A DNA stretch of 51,872 bases from Betaproteobacteria bacterium (GCA_016234745.1 JACRAR010000019.1:1-51872); one strand, 5' to 3'; positions 27,377 to 36,603 are shown, counted from the stretch's first letter. The notes: generated from the sequence alone by a model not told the origin. Numbers and translations: made by a program.

Positions 27377-28992
27377 AACAGGGAACAGGAATTGTGGTTG
27401 CGATCGCCGTGACGGTATTGGCGGCGGGCGGAGGATATTGGATCGGGACGCGCGGCATTGGCGAGCACAGCGCTGCCACGGTAGCGCAGCCGACGGCAGC
27501 AGCGCCTGCTGGCGCCAAGAAAGAACGCAAGCTGCTCTACTACCGCAACCCAATGGGTCTGCCCGATACCTCGCCAACGCCCAAGAAAGACCCAATGGGC
27601 ATGGATTACATCGCGGTGTTTGAAGGCGAAGAGGATGGCGAGGAGAGCGCTCCGGGTTCCGCCAACCAAATCAAGATCAGTACCGAGAAGGTGCAGAAAC
27701 TCGGTGTCAGAACTGAGGCTGCGAGTCTGCGCACGCTGGACAAAATCGTCCGCGCCGCCGGCCGCATCGAACCCGATGAACGTCGGCTCTTCACCATCGC
27801 CCCAAAATTCGAGGGCTATGTCGAACGGCTGCATGTCAACGTCACGGGGCAAGCGGTGACCAAAGGCCAGTCGCTATTTGAAGTCTACAGTCCGGAGTTG
27901 GTCTCGGCCCAACGCGAATACGCCATCGCGGCCCAAGGCGTGCAGTCTCTCAAGGAAGCCGGCGGTGAAGCACAGAACAGCATGAAGCAGTTGGCTGACG
28001 CCAGCCTCGCGCGTCTCAAGAACTGGGATATCTCCGAGGAACAAGTCAAGGCGTTGTCCAAATCCGGCGAGGCGAAACGAACGCTGACCTTCCGCTCGCC
28101 GGTCAACGGCATCGTCACCGAAAAGAAGGCCGTACAGGGTATGCGCTTCATGCCCGGCGAAATGCTCTACCAGATCGCCGATCTCTCGGCGGTGTGGATC
28201 ATTGCAGATGTTTTCGAGCAGGACATCGGGCAAGTGAAGCTCGGCGCCAAGACCCAGATAAAAATCAATGCCTATCCGGGGAAGGTCTTCGAAGGCGCCA
28301 TCACTTATGTCTACCCGACACTGAAAGCTGAAACCCGCACCGTCCCGGTCCGCGTCGAACTCGCTAATCCTGGGCAACTGCTCAAGCCCGGCATGTTCGC
28401 CCAGATGGAACTTGCCGTCGGCGAAAAGGCTAAGGTCGTTACGGTATCCGTCTCGGCCGTCATCGACAGCGGCGCGCGGCAGATCGTCCTGGTTCAACTC
28501 AAGGAAGGTCGCTACGAGCCACGCGAAGTCAAGCTCGGTGCCCGCAGCGACAACTACATTGAAATCACGGATGGGGTCAAGGACGGCGAAGCGGTGGTGG
28601 TTGCCGCCAATTTCCTCATCGATGCCGAGAGCAACTTGAAGGCTGCCGTCGGTGGTTTCGGCCATTCGGCCCACGGCGCAGCACCGAAGGCGGACGCTGG
28701 CGCAGAGAACACGGCGCCTGCCGCCAAGGGCGCCAGTCACCAGGCCGAAGGAAAACTCGAAGCCATCGACGCCAAAGCCGGGACGGTGACTATCGAACAT
28801 GGTCCGGTGGCAAGCCTCAAGTGGCCAGGCATGACGATGGATTTCGCGCTGGCCAATTCGGGTCTGATCGGAAATCTGAAGCCGGGCGCGACCGTGGCAT
28901 TCACTTTCATTGAGCGAAAGCCCGGCGAGTGGGTAATCATCAAGCTCGAAGGCACCGGTACTGCGCGTCCTGCGGCGCACTCCGGTCACTGA
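27373..28992 (+). CDS. cusB: RND periplasmic adaptor CusB with HMBD and C-terminal CusF domain
   Basis: A 539-residue membrane-fusion protein with an N-terminal anchor (about 5-25). Residues 54-80 (YYRNPMG...KKDPMGMDYI) are the heavy-metal-binding domain of CusB/CopB-type proteins. The barrel-sandwich and alpha-hairpin part covers about 100-420. Residues about 456-535 are a fused CusF domain with IEHGPVASLKWPGMTMDF, keeping the canonical His, Trp, Met, Met ligands. It bridges cusC and cusA and receives copper from the chaperone. Overlaps cusC and ends 13 bases before cusA. Confidence 0.95.
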   Translation: MKQGTGIVVAIAVTVLAAGGGYWIGTRGIGEHSAATVAQPTAAAPAGAKKERKLLYYRNPMGLPDTSPTPKKDPMGMDYIAVFEGEEDGEESAPGSANQIKISTEKVQKLGVRTEAASLRTLDKIVRAAGRIEPDERRLFTIAPKFEGYVERLHVNVTGQAVTKGQSLFEVYSPELVSAQREYAIAAQGVQSLKEAGGEAQNSMKQLADASLARLKNWDISEEQVKALSKSGEAKRTLTFRSPVNGIVTEKKAVQGMRFMPGEMLYQIADLSAVWIIADVFEQDIGQVKLGAKTQIKINAYPGKVFEGAITYVYPTLKAETRTVPVRVELANPGQLLKPGMFAQMELAVGEKAKVVTVSVSAVIDSGARQIVLVQLKEGRYEPREVKLGARSDNYIEITDGVKDGEAVVVAANFLIDAESNLKAAVGGFGHSAHGAAPKADAGAENTAPAAKGASHQAEGKLEAIDAKAGTVTIEHGPVASLKWPGMTMDFALANSGLIGNLKPGATVAFTFIERKPGEWVIIKLEGTGTARPAAHSGH

Positions 28993-29005
28993 GTCGGGAC
29001 ACGCC

Positions 29006-32000
29006 ATGCTCAGCAAAATTATCGACTGGTCGAGTAGGAACATTTTCCTGGTTCTGCTCGCCACACTGTTTCTCGTCATCGGGGGCATTTACGCTGTCCT
29101 GAAAACGCCGATCGATGCCTTGCCCGATCTGTCGGACGTGCAGGTGATCGTCTATACCGAATATCCCGGCCAGGCGCCGCAGGTGGTCGAGGATCAGGTG
29201 ACTTACCCGCTAACCACCTCGATGCTGTCGGTGCCCAAGTCGAAAGTGGTGCGCGGCTTCTCGTTCTTCGGCGCCTCTTTCGTCTACATCATCTTTGAAG
29301 ACGGCACCGACATCTACTGGGCGCGCTCACGCGTGCTGGAGTACCTCAACTTCGCTTCCGGGCGCATGCCCAAAGGAATAACACCGCAGATTGGCCCCGA
29401 TGCCACCGGCGTCGGCTGGGTATTCCAGTATGCGCTGGTCGCTAAGAACAGAACCCTGGCCGAGTTGCGCACCATCCAAGACTGGTATGTGCGCTACCAG
29501 TTAACCAAGGCGCAAGGCGTGGCTGAAGTGGCCTCGATCGGCGGCTTCGTCCAGACTTATCAGGTGACGGTCGATCCTACCAAGCTGCGTGCTTACGGCA
29601 TTCCCCTGATGAAAGTCACGCAAGCGATCCGCGATTCCAACCGCGATGTCGGTGGCCGTGTCATCGAAATGGCAGAGACCGAGTACATGGTGCGCGGCAA
29701 AGGTTACCTGCGCGGCAAGAGCGACATCGAAATGCTGGTGGTGAAAAGCGAGAAGGGGACGCCGGTGCTGATCCGCGACATCGCCCGCGTGGAACTCGCT
29801 CCGGACGAACGGCGCGGCCTGACCGAACTCAACGGCGAGGGTGAGGTGGTATCGGGTATCGCCATGGCACGCTATGGGCAGAATGCACTGGAAGTCATCC
29901 ACAACCTCAAGGAAAAGATCGTCGAAATCTCCGCCGGCCTACCCGAAGGCGTGAGCATCGTGACCGTCTATGACCGCTCCGAACTGATTCATCGCGCCAT
30001 CGACACCCTGAAGCGTACTTTGGCCGAGGAATCCGCGATCGTTGCATTGGTCTGCATCGTCTTTCTACTTCATCTGCGCAGTGCCCTGGTCGCCATCCTG
30101 ATGTTGCCGGTGGGCGTGCTGATGGCCTTCATCGCCATGCGCCTGTTGGGTATGAACTCCAACCTGATGAGCCTGGGTGGCATCGCCATCGCCATCGGCG
30201 CCATGATCGACGCGGCCATCGTCATGATCGAGAACGCCCACAAGCACCTGGAGCGTCTGAAAGAGGGCGAATCCAGAACCGAAGCCATGATCACGGCCTG
30301 CAAGGAAGTCGGGCCGGCGCTGTTCTTCTCGTTGTTGATCATCACCGTGTCCTTTCTGCCGGTTTTTAGCCTGGAAGGCCAGGAGGGAAGGTTGTTTTCG
30401 CCGCTCGCCTACACCAAGACCTTCTCCATGGCCGGTGCGGCGCTACTCTCGGTCACCTTGGTGCCGGTGCTGATGATGCTGTTCATCCGCGGCAAGATCA
30501 TGCCGGAAGCCAAGAACCCGGTGAATCGCTTCTTGATCTGGGTCTATCGGCCGATCATCGCCGGTGTGATGCGCTGGAAAAAGGTGACTATCGTATTGGC
30601 CATGCTTGCTTTAGCAGTTTCGATCTATCCCGCTTCAAAATTGGGCTCGGAGTTCATGCCAACCCTCAACGAAGGCACGCTGTTCTACATGCCGGCTTCC
30701 TTGCCCGGCATGTCGATTACCAAGGCCGCGGAAATCTTGCAGACGCAGAACAAGATCATCAAGAGTTTCCCAGAAGTGGCCTCAGTCTATGGTAAGGCGG
30801 GACGTGCCAACACTGCCACCGATCCGGCGCCCACCGAGATGTTCGAGACGGTGATCAATCTCAAGCCGCAAGACGAATGGCGGCCAGGCATGACCACAGA
30901 CAAACTGATCGCGGAACTCGACAAGGTCGTGCAGTTCCCCGGCATCTCCAACGCATGGACAATGCCGATCAAGGCGCGCATCGACATGCTATCTACGGGT
31001 ATCCGCACACCGATCGGCATCAAGGTTTTCGGCAAGAACCTGGAAGAGATGGAGACGCTGGCCAAGCAGATCGAAGCTGTGGTGAAGACCGTTCCCGGCA
31101 CCACCAGCGCCTTCGCCGAGCGCATCACCGGAGGTTATTACCTCAACATCGAACCGGATCGTACGCAGCTGGCACGCTACGGCCTTTCGGTCGGAGAACT
31201 GCAGGATGTCATTGGCACGGCACTGGGCGGCGAGATGGTGACGACGACGGTCGAAGGCCGCGAGCGCTTTGGCGTGACCGTGCGCTATCCACGCGAATTG
31301 CGCTCTGACCCTCAACAGGTTGCCCGCGAGGTGCTGGTACCGATTGGCGGCGAAATGGGACAGGCCCCGGCGATGATTCCTCTCGGCCAGGTAGCCAAAG
31401 TTGAGGTCGCCAAGGGGACGCCCGGCATCCGCACCGAAAACGCGCTACTCTCAGCCTACATCTACGTCGACATCCGCGATCGCGACATCGGCGGCTATGT
31501 GGCCGATGCCAAGAAGGCAGTGGCGGAACAGGTCAAATTCCCACCCGGCTACTACATCGCCTGGAGCGGCCAGTTCGAGTACATGGAACGCGCCATCGAA
31601 AAGATGAAGATCGTCATTCCGGTGACGCTGCTGATCATTTTCCTGTTGCTTTACCTCAATTTCCGGCGCCTGACTGAAACTTTCATCGTCATGCTCTCGG
31701 TCCCCTTCGCCCTGGTCGGCGGGGTGTGGCTGATGTGGTTGCTCAATTACAACCTATCGGTGGCTGTGGCGGTCGGCTTCATCGCGTTGGCCGGCGTGGC
31801 CGCCGAAACTGGCGTGGTGATGCTGATCTACCTCGATCACGCCTGGGAAGCGATCAAGATGAAGTGCCGCGAATCCGGACGCACGCCGAACGTCGGCGAC
31901 CTCTATGAGGCGGTCATGGAAGGCGCCGTCGAGCGTGTGCGACCGAAGATGATGACGGTGGTGGCAATCATGGCCGGCTTGCTGCCAATCATGTGGGGCA

Positions 32001-32146
32001 CAGGCACCGGCTCCGAGGTCATGAGCCGCATCGCCGCGCCGATGGTCGGTGGGATGATCTCCTCGACCGTACTGACGCTCGCCGTGATACCAGCCATTTA
32101 TGCGCTGGTTAAGCAGTGGCGTTTGGCGCGCGGCTTGGAAAGCTAA
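29006..32146 (+). CDS. cusA: Copper/silver RND pump CusA
   Basis: A 1046-residue, 12-TM inner-membrane transporter of the HME-RND class. MIDAAIVMIENAHKHLE in TM4 carries the proton-relay Asp. The three Met ligands known from E. coli CusA are in recognisable context: YMPASLPG, EMFETV and DMLSTGI. RGFSFFGASFVYIIFEDGTDIYWARSR near the start is also typical. It uses the proton gradient to expel Cu(I)/Ag(I) through cusB and cusC. Full length. Confidence 0.97.
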   Translation: MLSKIIDWSSRNIFLVLLATLFLVIGGIYAVLKTPIDALPDLSDVQVIVYTEYPGQAPQVVEDQVTYPLTTSMLSVPKSKVVRGFSFFGASFVYIIFEDGTDIYWARSRVLEYLNFASGRMPKGITPQIGPDATGVGWVFQYALVAKNRTLAELRTIQDWYVRYQLTKAQGVAEVASIGGFVQTYQVTVDPTKLRAYGIPLMKVTQAIRDSNRDVGGRVIEMAETEYMVRGKGYLRGKSDIEMLVVKSEKGTPVLIRDIARVELAPDERRGLTELNGEGEVVSGIAMARYGQNALEVIHNLKEKIVEISAGLPEGVSIVTVYDRSELIHRAIDTLKRTLAEESAIVALVCIVFLLHLRSALVAILMLPVGVLMAFIAMRLLGMNSNLMSLGGIAIAIGAMIDAAIVMIENAHKHLERLKEGESRTEAMITACKEVGPALFFSLLIITVSFLPVFSLEGQEGRLFSPLAYTKTFSMAGAALLSVTLVPVLMMLFIRGKIMPEAKNPVNRFLIWVYRPIIAGVMRWKKVTIVLAMLALAVSIYPASKLGSEFMPTLNEGTLFYMPASLPGMSITKAAEILQTQNKIIKSFPEVASVYGKAGRANTATDPAPTEMFETVINLKPQDEWRPGMTTDKLIAELDKVVQFPGISNAWTMPIKARIDMLSTGIRTPIGIKVFGKNLEEMETLAKQIEAVVKTVPGTTSAFAERITGGYYLNIEPDRTQLARYGLSVGELQDVIGTALGGEMVTTTVEGRERFGVTVRYPRELRSDPQQVAREVLVPIGGEMGQAPAMIPLGQVAKVEVAKGTPGIRTENALLSAYIYVDIRDRDIGGYVADAKKAVAEQVKFPPGYYIAWSGQFEYMERAIEKMKIVIPVTLLIIFLLLYLNFRRLTETFIVMLSVPFALVGGVWLMWLLNYNLSVAVAVGFIALAGVAAETGVVMLIYLDHAWEAIKMKCRESGRTPNVGDLYEAVMEGAVERVRPKMMTVVAIMAGLLPIMWGTGTGSEVMSRIAAPMVGGMISSTVLTLAVIPAIYALVKQWRLARGLES

Positions 32147-32217
32147 GAGATCAGTAAGGAAGTTAATAGGGCATGACATTTCTCATGCGCAACGCAACAT
32201 AAATAGAGAGGGAAAAG

Positions 32218-32394
32218 ATGAAGCGGAATCAAAAGGGTGAAGTCATGCTGGTGATGATGGCTGTGATGTTGGCTGTTGTGTTGTTTGGTGGGCATGAACA
32301 TATGATGGGCACGATGGGACATGGAAGCCACGCGCATGATCAATCCTCGTCGTCAAGCGATCAAAAGGGCGAAGGGTCTGAGCATCAGCATTGA
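32218..32394 (+). CDS. Small His/Met-rich single-TM protein after cusA
   Basis: A 58-residue protein with AGAGGGAAAAG before the ATG. A hydrophobic helix (about 10-24, MLVMMAVMLAVVLFGG) precedes HEHMMGTMGHGSHAHD, a stretch rich in His and Met, and a Ser-rich tail ending EHQH. The composition suggests copper binding at the periplasmic face. It lies 71 bases after cusA, probably in the same transcript. No family name is known to me. Confidence 0.7.
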   Translation: MKRNQKGEVMLVMMAVMLAVVLFGGHEHMMGTMGHGSHAHDQSSSSSDQKGEGSEHQH

Positions 32395-32458
32395 AAGCGC
32401 TAATGCCCCCGTCCATTTAAGCGCCGGGTTGAATCGTTTTTCTCAATACAGGGTGAGC

Positions 32459-32584
32459 ATGATGTCAAAGAAATTATTGGTCGTTGTTGCAGCAGTCATT
32501 GCCACATTGCTGGGAGGTTGCGCGGGCGGTGGCTATTACGGAAGTGATTCCAGCAGTAGATCGAGTGGCGGGCATTCCCACTGA
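32459..32584 (+). CDS. Small lipoprotein
   Basis: A 41-residue precursor: LLVVVAAVIATLLGGC ends in a lipobox (LGGC), leaving a mature peptide of about 20 residues, GGGYYGSDSSSRSSGGHSH. Gly/Ser-rich with two His at the end. Two adjacent ATGs (32459, 32462) are possible. Probably the last gene of the cus transcript. Confidence 0.6.
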   Translation: MMSKKLLVVVAAVIATLLGGCAGGGYYGSDSSSRSSGGHSH

Positions 32585-32809
32585 TTGCCTCTGAGAGACG
32601 CTGCCAAAAGACAGTTTGTATGCGCCCCAAGGATGTATGGGGGCACGCCAGCATGTTCTGAATCAACTCGGAAGTAACTCGGTACGGGTCTTTTCAGACT
32701 TAGAGCATCTAACAAAACCTAGAATGCACAATGAAGTAAGAGGATATGGTTGACACTGTCTTGCGTTCGCGAAGCGCTGCGGAATCAACATCACCGATCC
32801 TGACATTCC

Positions 32810-32849
32810 GGTGACATAGTTGTAATCCGGCGGTCATGTTTTTGTGACC
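32810..32849. promoter_or_regulatory. Pair of CusR-type operators before the first lipoprotein gene
   Basis: GGTGAC-ATAGTT-GTAATC (32810-32827) and GGTCAT-GTTTTT-GTGACC (32832-32849) follow the 6-6-6 palindrome pattern, 22 bases apart and thus about two helical turns. The first copy lies 67 bases before the ATG. The 28 bases from 32811 to 32838 are identical to 33871-33898. Confidence 0.65.
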
Positions 32850-32894
32850 AGGCGGGTCGTACAATCAATCCTCAAAACGCTTGAGGAGAATGTC

Positions 32895-33230
32895 ATGCGC
32901 ACGACCTTCGTGATGGCTCTTGCCGTGCTAATTCTCGCAGCATGCAGCTCTGCTCCATTGGTCAGCGAGATCCCCGAGTCCATTGCCAATGCAAAGACAG
33001 CAGCCGACCATGAGCGCATCGCCGATTATTTCGCCCAGAAGGCGGCAAGCTACGAAGCTGAAGCCCTGCTTCACGAAAAAATGCCCCAGTCTTACCAAGG
33101 GCACCCCAGATACGATTTCGGCGCGATGAACTCCCATTGCCGAGAACTTCAGAAGCAGCTTAATGCGGCTGCCCGTGAGGCCAAAGCACTGGAGCAGGTG
33201 CATCGCGGTTTCGCTGCGTCGCTGAAGTAG
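32895..33230 (+). CDS. Small lipoprotein, paralogue of the protein at 33955
   Basis: A 111-residue precursor with lipobox LAAC (residue 17) and a mature, mostly helical domain starting SSAPLVSEIPESIANAKTA, with FAQKAASYEAEALLHEKMP and a C-terminal LQKQLNAAAREAKALEQ coiled coil. GAGGAG precedes the ATG. About two thirds of the residues match the protein at 33955. No function known. Copper control is inferred from the two operators upstream. Confidence 0.8.
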   Translation: MRTTFVMALAVLILAACSSAPLVSEIPESIANAKTAADHERIADYFAQKAASYEAEALLHEKMPQSYQGHPRYDFGAMNSHCRELQKQLNAAAREAKALEQVHRGFAASLK

Positions 33231-33337
33231 GTTAGAAGCACCGCTTTATCTTGGTTCTGCGTTGAACCAAGTGTGCTGGAAACCTACTCTATCCTGGTAG
33301 GTCTTATTATTGGTTTTGAAAGATGAAAGGAGTCATC

Positions 33338-33709
33338 ATGAAAAAAACTACCTTCATCACGACTGGATTGAGTATCATGCTAACGGCATGTGCCACAAAC
33401 GGCATGCTGCAATCCTCCACAGGTGACGCCAAAATCAGTGGCACGCTCACTCGTAGCCTTTTTGAACCCTATCGGGTAAATATCGCCCTCGATGGCAAAG
33501 AATATCAGGGTGAATGGCGCACCGGTGAGCCAACGCGGGAGCAGTACTTAGCGACCGCATGGCCGCACAAGAAACACATCGGCCAGGTGCACTCTGTACT
33601 GGTTGCCGACGCCGGCAGCAAGCTCGATTGTCGCTGGCAAACTCACAGCGAAACCGGCACGGGTTCTTGTACTTTGGGCAGTCATCAATATCCATTGACC
33701 CTGAAATAG
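33338..33709 (+). CDS. Hypothetical lipoprotein
   Basis: A 123-residue precursor with a lipobox (SIMLTAC, cysteine at about 18) and a beta-rich mature domain containing GTLTRSLFEPYRVNIALDGKEYQGEW. AAGGAG lies before the ATG at 33338. It is between the two paralogous lipoprotein genes, after a TTGGTTC/GAACCAA and an ACCTAC/GTAGGT hairpin (33251-33302). No family recognised. Confidence 0.75.
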   Translation: MKKTTFITTGLSIMLTACATNGMLQSSTGDAKISGTLTRSLFEPYRVNIALDGKEYQGEWRTGEPTREQYLATAWPHKKHIGQVHSVLVADAGSKLDCRWQTHSETGTGSCTLGSHQYPLTLK

Positions 33710-33869
33710 TCCATACCCATTCCCAAAGTACCAATCTTCTCCTTACTATCTTCCTCGATGGAAGCCAAAGAGATGCATGGGAATTGGCTTTAATCGTCTT
33801 CGTACGGAATGAATAATTGATACTGCTCGGTTGCCGCTGGTAAACCCTCATCGCCAATCCTGTCATTGC

Positions 33870-33887
33870 AGTGACATAGTTGTAATC
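33870..33887. promoter_or_regulatory. CusR-type operator of the second lipoprotein gene
   Basis: AGTGAC-ATAGTT-GTAATC, 67 bases before the ATG at 33955, the same distance as in the paralogous unit at 32810. The region 33871-33898 is a perfect copy of 32811-32838. Confidence 0.65.
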
Positions 33888-33954
33888 CGGCGGTCATGCC
33901 CACGTGAGCATCGTGGACGCACAATGAAATTCCAAAATTCTTGAGGGGAAGATC

Positions 33955-34311
33955 ATGCGCGCAACACTCGCCACAGTTCTCGCTGGAATTTTCCTGCTGA
34001 CCTTTACGGCATGTAGCACCGTGCCTTTGGCCAACGAGATTCCAGAATCCATCGCCAATGCCAAGACGGCAGAAGATCACCAGCGGATCGCCGATTATTT
34101 CGCCCAGAAGGCGGCAAGCTACGAGGCTGAAGCCATTCTTCACGGAAAAATGCCGTTGTCCTACAAGGCAGGGCACCCCAGATATCCCAAGTTCGATTAC
34201 GCCTCAATGAGCGCCCACTGCCAGGAAATTCAAAAGCAGCTCAATGCCGCTGCCCAGGAGGCCAAGGCATTGGAGCAGGCTCATCGCGATATGGGCGCAT
34301 CGCTAAAGTAG
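33955..34311 (+). CDS. Small lipoprotein, paralogue of the protein at 32895
   Basis: A 118-residue precursor with lipobox TAC (residue 20) and mature domain SIANAKTAEDHQRIADYFAQKAASYEAEA, plus HPRYPKFDYASMSAHCQE and a C-terminal coiled coil. GAGGGGAAG precedes the ATG. It looks like a tandem duplicate that carried its promoter along. Function unknown. Confidence 0.8.
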   Translation: MRATLATVLAGIFLLTFTACSTVPLANEIPESIANAKTAEDHQRIADYFAQKAASYEAEAILHGKMPLSYKAGHPRYPKFDYASMSAHCQEIQKQLNAAAQEAKALEQAHRDMGASLK

Positions 34312-34390
34312 GTAGGGATGTTGATTACTCCCGGAACTGCCAGTAAGTCCGGGTGTCGCGAGGCTACCTTTGCGGGGCCTCGGTATTGCC

Positions 34391-34636
34391 ATGATGAACA
34401 ACCAAGCACATGAAGAACACGGTAACCATTGCTCTTGTCGCCTGCTTGCCGATGCCATCGGCTGCAACACCAAGACGATCCGCTTCACCTATTGCCAAGC
34501 CGTGTTGATGATGCATTGGGCCATCGAATGCAACCACGGCTGCCATGATGAAATCGTGGAATCGAACCGTAGCAGCAAATGGCACGCTATCGGGCCGATT
34601 GACCCGATCAAGGCCATCCTGATCAAGAACGACTGA
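34391..34636 (+). CDS. Small Cys/His-rich protein heading the FlgB-like/HD-GYP cluster
   Basis: A frame of 81 residues starting MMNNQAHEEHGNHCSCRLLADAIGC, with six Cys and six His that could bind metal. Third-position GC is high in this frame, unlike the opposite strand, which also has a long open frame. The stop is 10 bases before the FlgB-like gene. Start and function are uncertain: the frame is open from a TTG at 34370, and no strong ribosome site is visible. Confidence 0.45.
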   Translation: MMNNQAHEEHGNHCSCRLLADAIGCNTKTIRFTYCQAVLMMHWAIECNHGCHDEIVESNRSSKWHAIGPIDPIKAILIKND

Positions 34637-34646
34637 GCCGAAAGCC

Positions 34647-35315
34647 ATGCTGCCGGTCTCGGGAATCGGAAATCCTCCTCCTGTCCCGCCATTGTCCGGC
34701 AGCGGGCATGGCGATCATGCTGCCAATGCAACGGCTCCGAACACAATCGTGGGGCAATCGTTTTCGGCTACGCTCGCCCAGGCCATCAGCCAATCACCAG
34801 GAGGGAGTGCCCATAGCGACCACGGTGGTGCAGGTAGCGGGCGCAATGCGGCCACTAGCGTACCGAATGGCGACTCCCATCCGCGACACTTCCCGATCGG
34901 CGCGTTGAACCATGGTGGTGAACATGGCTTTCAGGAGACGGCACTGGGGCTGCGCGCCTATCGCCAGCAATTGATCGCTTCCAATATCGCCAATGCCGAC
35001 ACGCCCGGCTACAAGGCGGTAGACATCGATTTCCAAGAAGCGCTGCGCATTGCCCGAACGATAGCTAACATACCGCCGCTCACGCTTTCAACCACGGTAT
35101 CCGGCCACATTCCGGGCCAATTGCAATCCTCCGCTCCCTCTTATCCGCTCAAGTATCACATCCCCGCTCAACCGAGCGTCGATGGAAATACGGTGGAGAT
35201 GGATGTCGAGCGATCCAAATTCGCGGAGAATGCGGTGATGTATGAATTTTCCCTGGGTCGGGTGAAGGGACACTTCATGATGATCGCGGACATGCTGAAA
35301 AACCTGAAAGATTGA
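34647..35315 (+). CDS. FlgB-like flagellar rod domain protein with His/Gly-rich N-terminal extension
   Basis: A 222-residue protein. Residues 1-90 are low complexity, rich in Gly, Ser, His and Pro. From about 95, the sequence matches the flagellar basal-body rod protein FlgB: ASNIANADTPGYKAVDIDF (111-129) and a C-terminal NTVEMDVERSKFAENAVMYEFSLG. Ordinary FlgB is about 130 residues and sits in a flagellar operon; here no other flagellar gene is present. It could be a domesticated rod domain in the envelope. It is 1 base before the HD-GYP gene. Confidence 0.8.
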   Translation: MLPVSGIGNPPPVPPLSGSGHGDHAANATAPNTIVGQSFSATLAQAISQSPGGSAHSDHGGAGSGRNAATSVPNGDSHPRHFPIGALNHGGEHGFQETALGLRAYRQQLIASNIANADTPGYKAVDIDFQEALRIARTIANIPPLTLSTTVSGHIPGQLQSSAPSYPLKYHIPAQPSVDGNTVEMDVERSKFAENAVMYEFSLGRVKGHFMMIADMLKNLKD

Positions 35316-35316
35316 G

Positions 35317-36603
35317 ATGCCTGCCGCATTGCCGGAGAGTCCTCGACAACTGCGCTGGATGCTCGCGCGCAAGCTGAGCGCCGCCGCGATCGTCATCGGA
35401 ATCGTGGCCGGTGGCACTTCGTACCTGCTCGAAACCCGCCGGGTGGAGCAAGCCGCATTGGAGCATGCCACGAAAGGCGCGCAACATTTCGATTCCTCCA
35501 CCATTCAAACGATCTTAGACGCCAAGGTTACCGGGAAACACGGCGCGCTCAATCGCCTGCTTGACCGCTCCAGGTTCGTCGGCATTCGCGTATTCGGTCC
35601 GGACAAGGCACTGCTTTATGAAACCTGGGAGGATATTCCGCCAGCCTTAATGAACGCTGCCCGCTCTTGGCAACATGATTGGCCCGGACAGGGACAACGC
35701 CACCGGAACTGGATCAATGTCGGCACAGAGCGGTTGATTCAAGTCGCTCTGCCGATGTTCGGGAAAGACGGATCGCTTGCGGGTTATCTGGAATGCATTG
35801 ACCGACTGGACGAGCAGACCTTGAGGGCGCAGCGCGAGCAAATCCGGAACGGGGCACTGACGGCAGCCGTATCCGTCCTGGTCGCAGCACTTCTGCTTTA
35901 CCCATTGCTGTTGGCCATGCTGCATCGGTCAGCGGGATTGTCGCGCCGTCTGCTGGAATCCAACCTCTCCTTGATGCACTCGCTGGGCAATGCCATCGCC
36001 AAGCGGGATTCGGATACGGATACCCACAACTACCGGGTGACGTTCTATGCCGTCGCGCTTGCCGAGGCGATGGGCCTCCCGAAACATGACATTTCGGATC
36101 TGGTCGCCGGCGCCTTCCTTCATGATGTGGGCAAGATCGGTATTCCCGACCGCATCCTGCTCAAGCCCGGAAAGCTGACCGTCGATGAGTTTGCGATCAT
36201 GAAAACCCATGCCCTTCTCGGCATCGAGATCGTGGCGGACAATCCCTGGCTGGGAGGTGCTGCGCTGACCATTCGCCATCACCACGAGCGCTTCGACGGA
36301 ACGGGTTATCCGGATGGACTGCGCGGCAACACGATTCCCCGTATCGCCAGAATATTTGCAATCGTCGATGTGTTCGACGCCCTGACTTCGGAACGCCCCT
36401 ATAAAAAACCGATGGCGTTGGCCGACGCGCTGGCCATTATCGAAAGGGATTCGGTGGGGCATTTTGATCCGGAAGTCTTTGCGGCTTTCAAAACGATAGC
36501 ACCCGGTTTGTACGCCAGGGCTGTTCAGGCCGGCGATGCGGATTTGCGGCAAGGAATGCGCGAGGTGCTGTCCAGATACTTCAAAACAGAAATGGCTCGT
36601 TGA
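35317..36603 (+). CDS. Membrane-bound HD-GYP phosphodiesterase
   Basis: A 428-residue protein. TM helices at about 21-38 and 183-205 flank a periplasmic sensor domain. The cytoplasmic HD-GYP domain (about 215-410) has HDVGKIGIPD (269-278) and HHHERFDGTGYP (321-332), the residues for metal-dependent hydrolysis of cyclic di-GMP. Intact, so probably active. It is 1 base after the FlgB-like gene and 39 bases before the prenyltransferase, so all are likely one transcript. Its C-terminus SRYFKTE reappears as a fragment at 37705. Confidence 0.93.
   Translation: MPAALPESPRQLRWMLARKLSAAAIVIGIVAGGTSYLLETRRVEQAALEHATKGAQHFDSSTIQTILDAKVTGKHGALNRLLDRSRFVGIRVFGPDKALLYETWEDIPPALMNAARSWQHDWPGQGQRHRNWINVGTERLIQVALPMFGKDGSLAGYLECIDRLDEQTLRAQREQIRNGALTAAVSVLVAALLLYPLLLAMLHRSAGLSRRLLESNLSLMHSLGNAIAKRDSDTDTHNYRVTFYAVALAEAMGLPKHDISDLVAGAFLHDVGKIGIPDRILLKPGKLTVDEFAIMKTHALLGIEIVADNPWLGGAALTIRHHHERFDGTGYPDGLRGNTIPRIARIFAIVDVFDALTSERPYKKPMALADALAIIERDSVGHFDPEVFAAFKTIAPGLYARAVQAGDADLRQGMREVLSRYFKTEMAR

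Noticed and set aside
34364..34648. 94-codon minus-strand frame opposite the Cys-rich gene
   Set aside because: Third-position GC is lower than in the plus frame, and the plus frame fits the operon of downstream genes; not excluded entirely.
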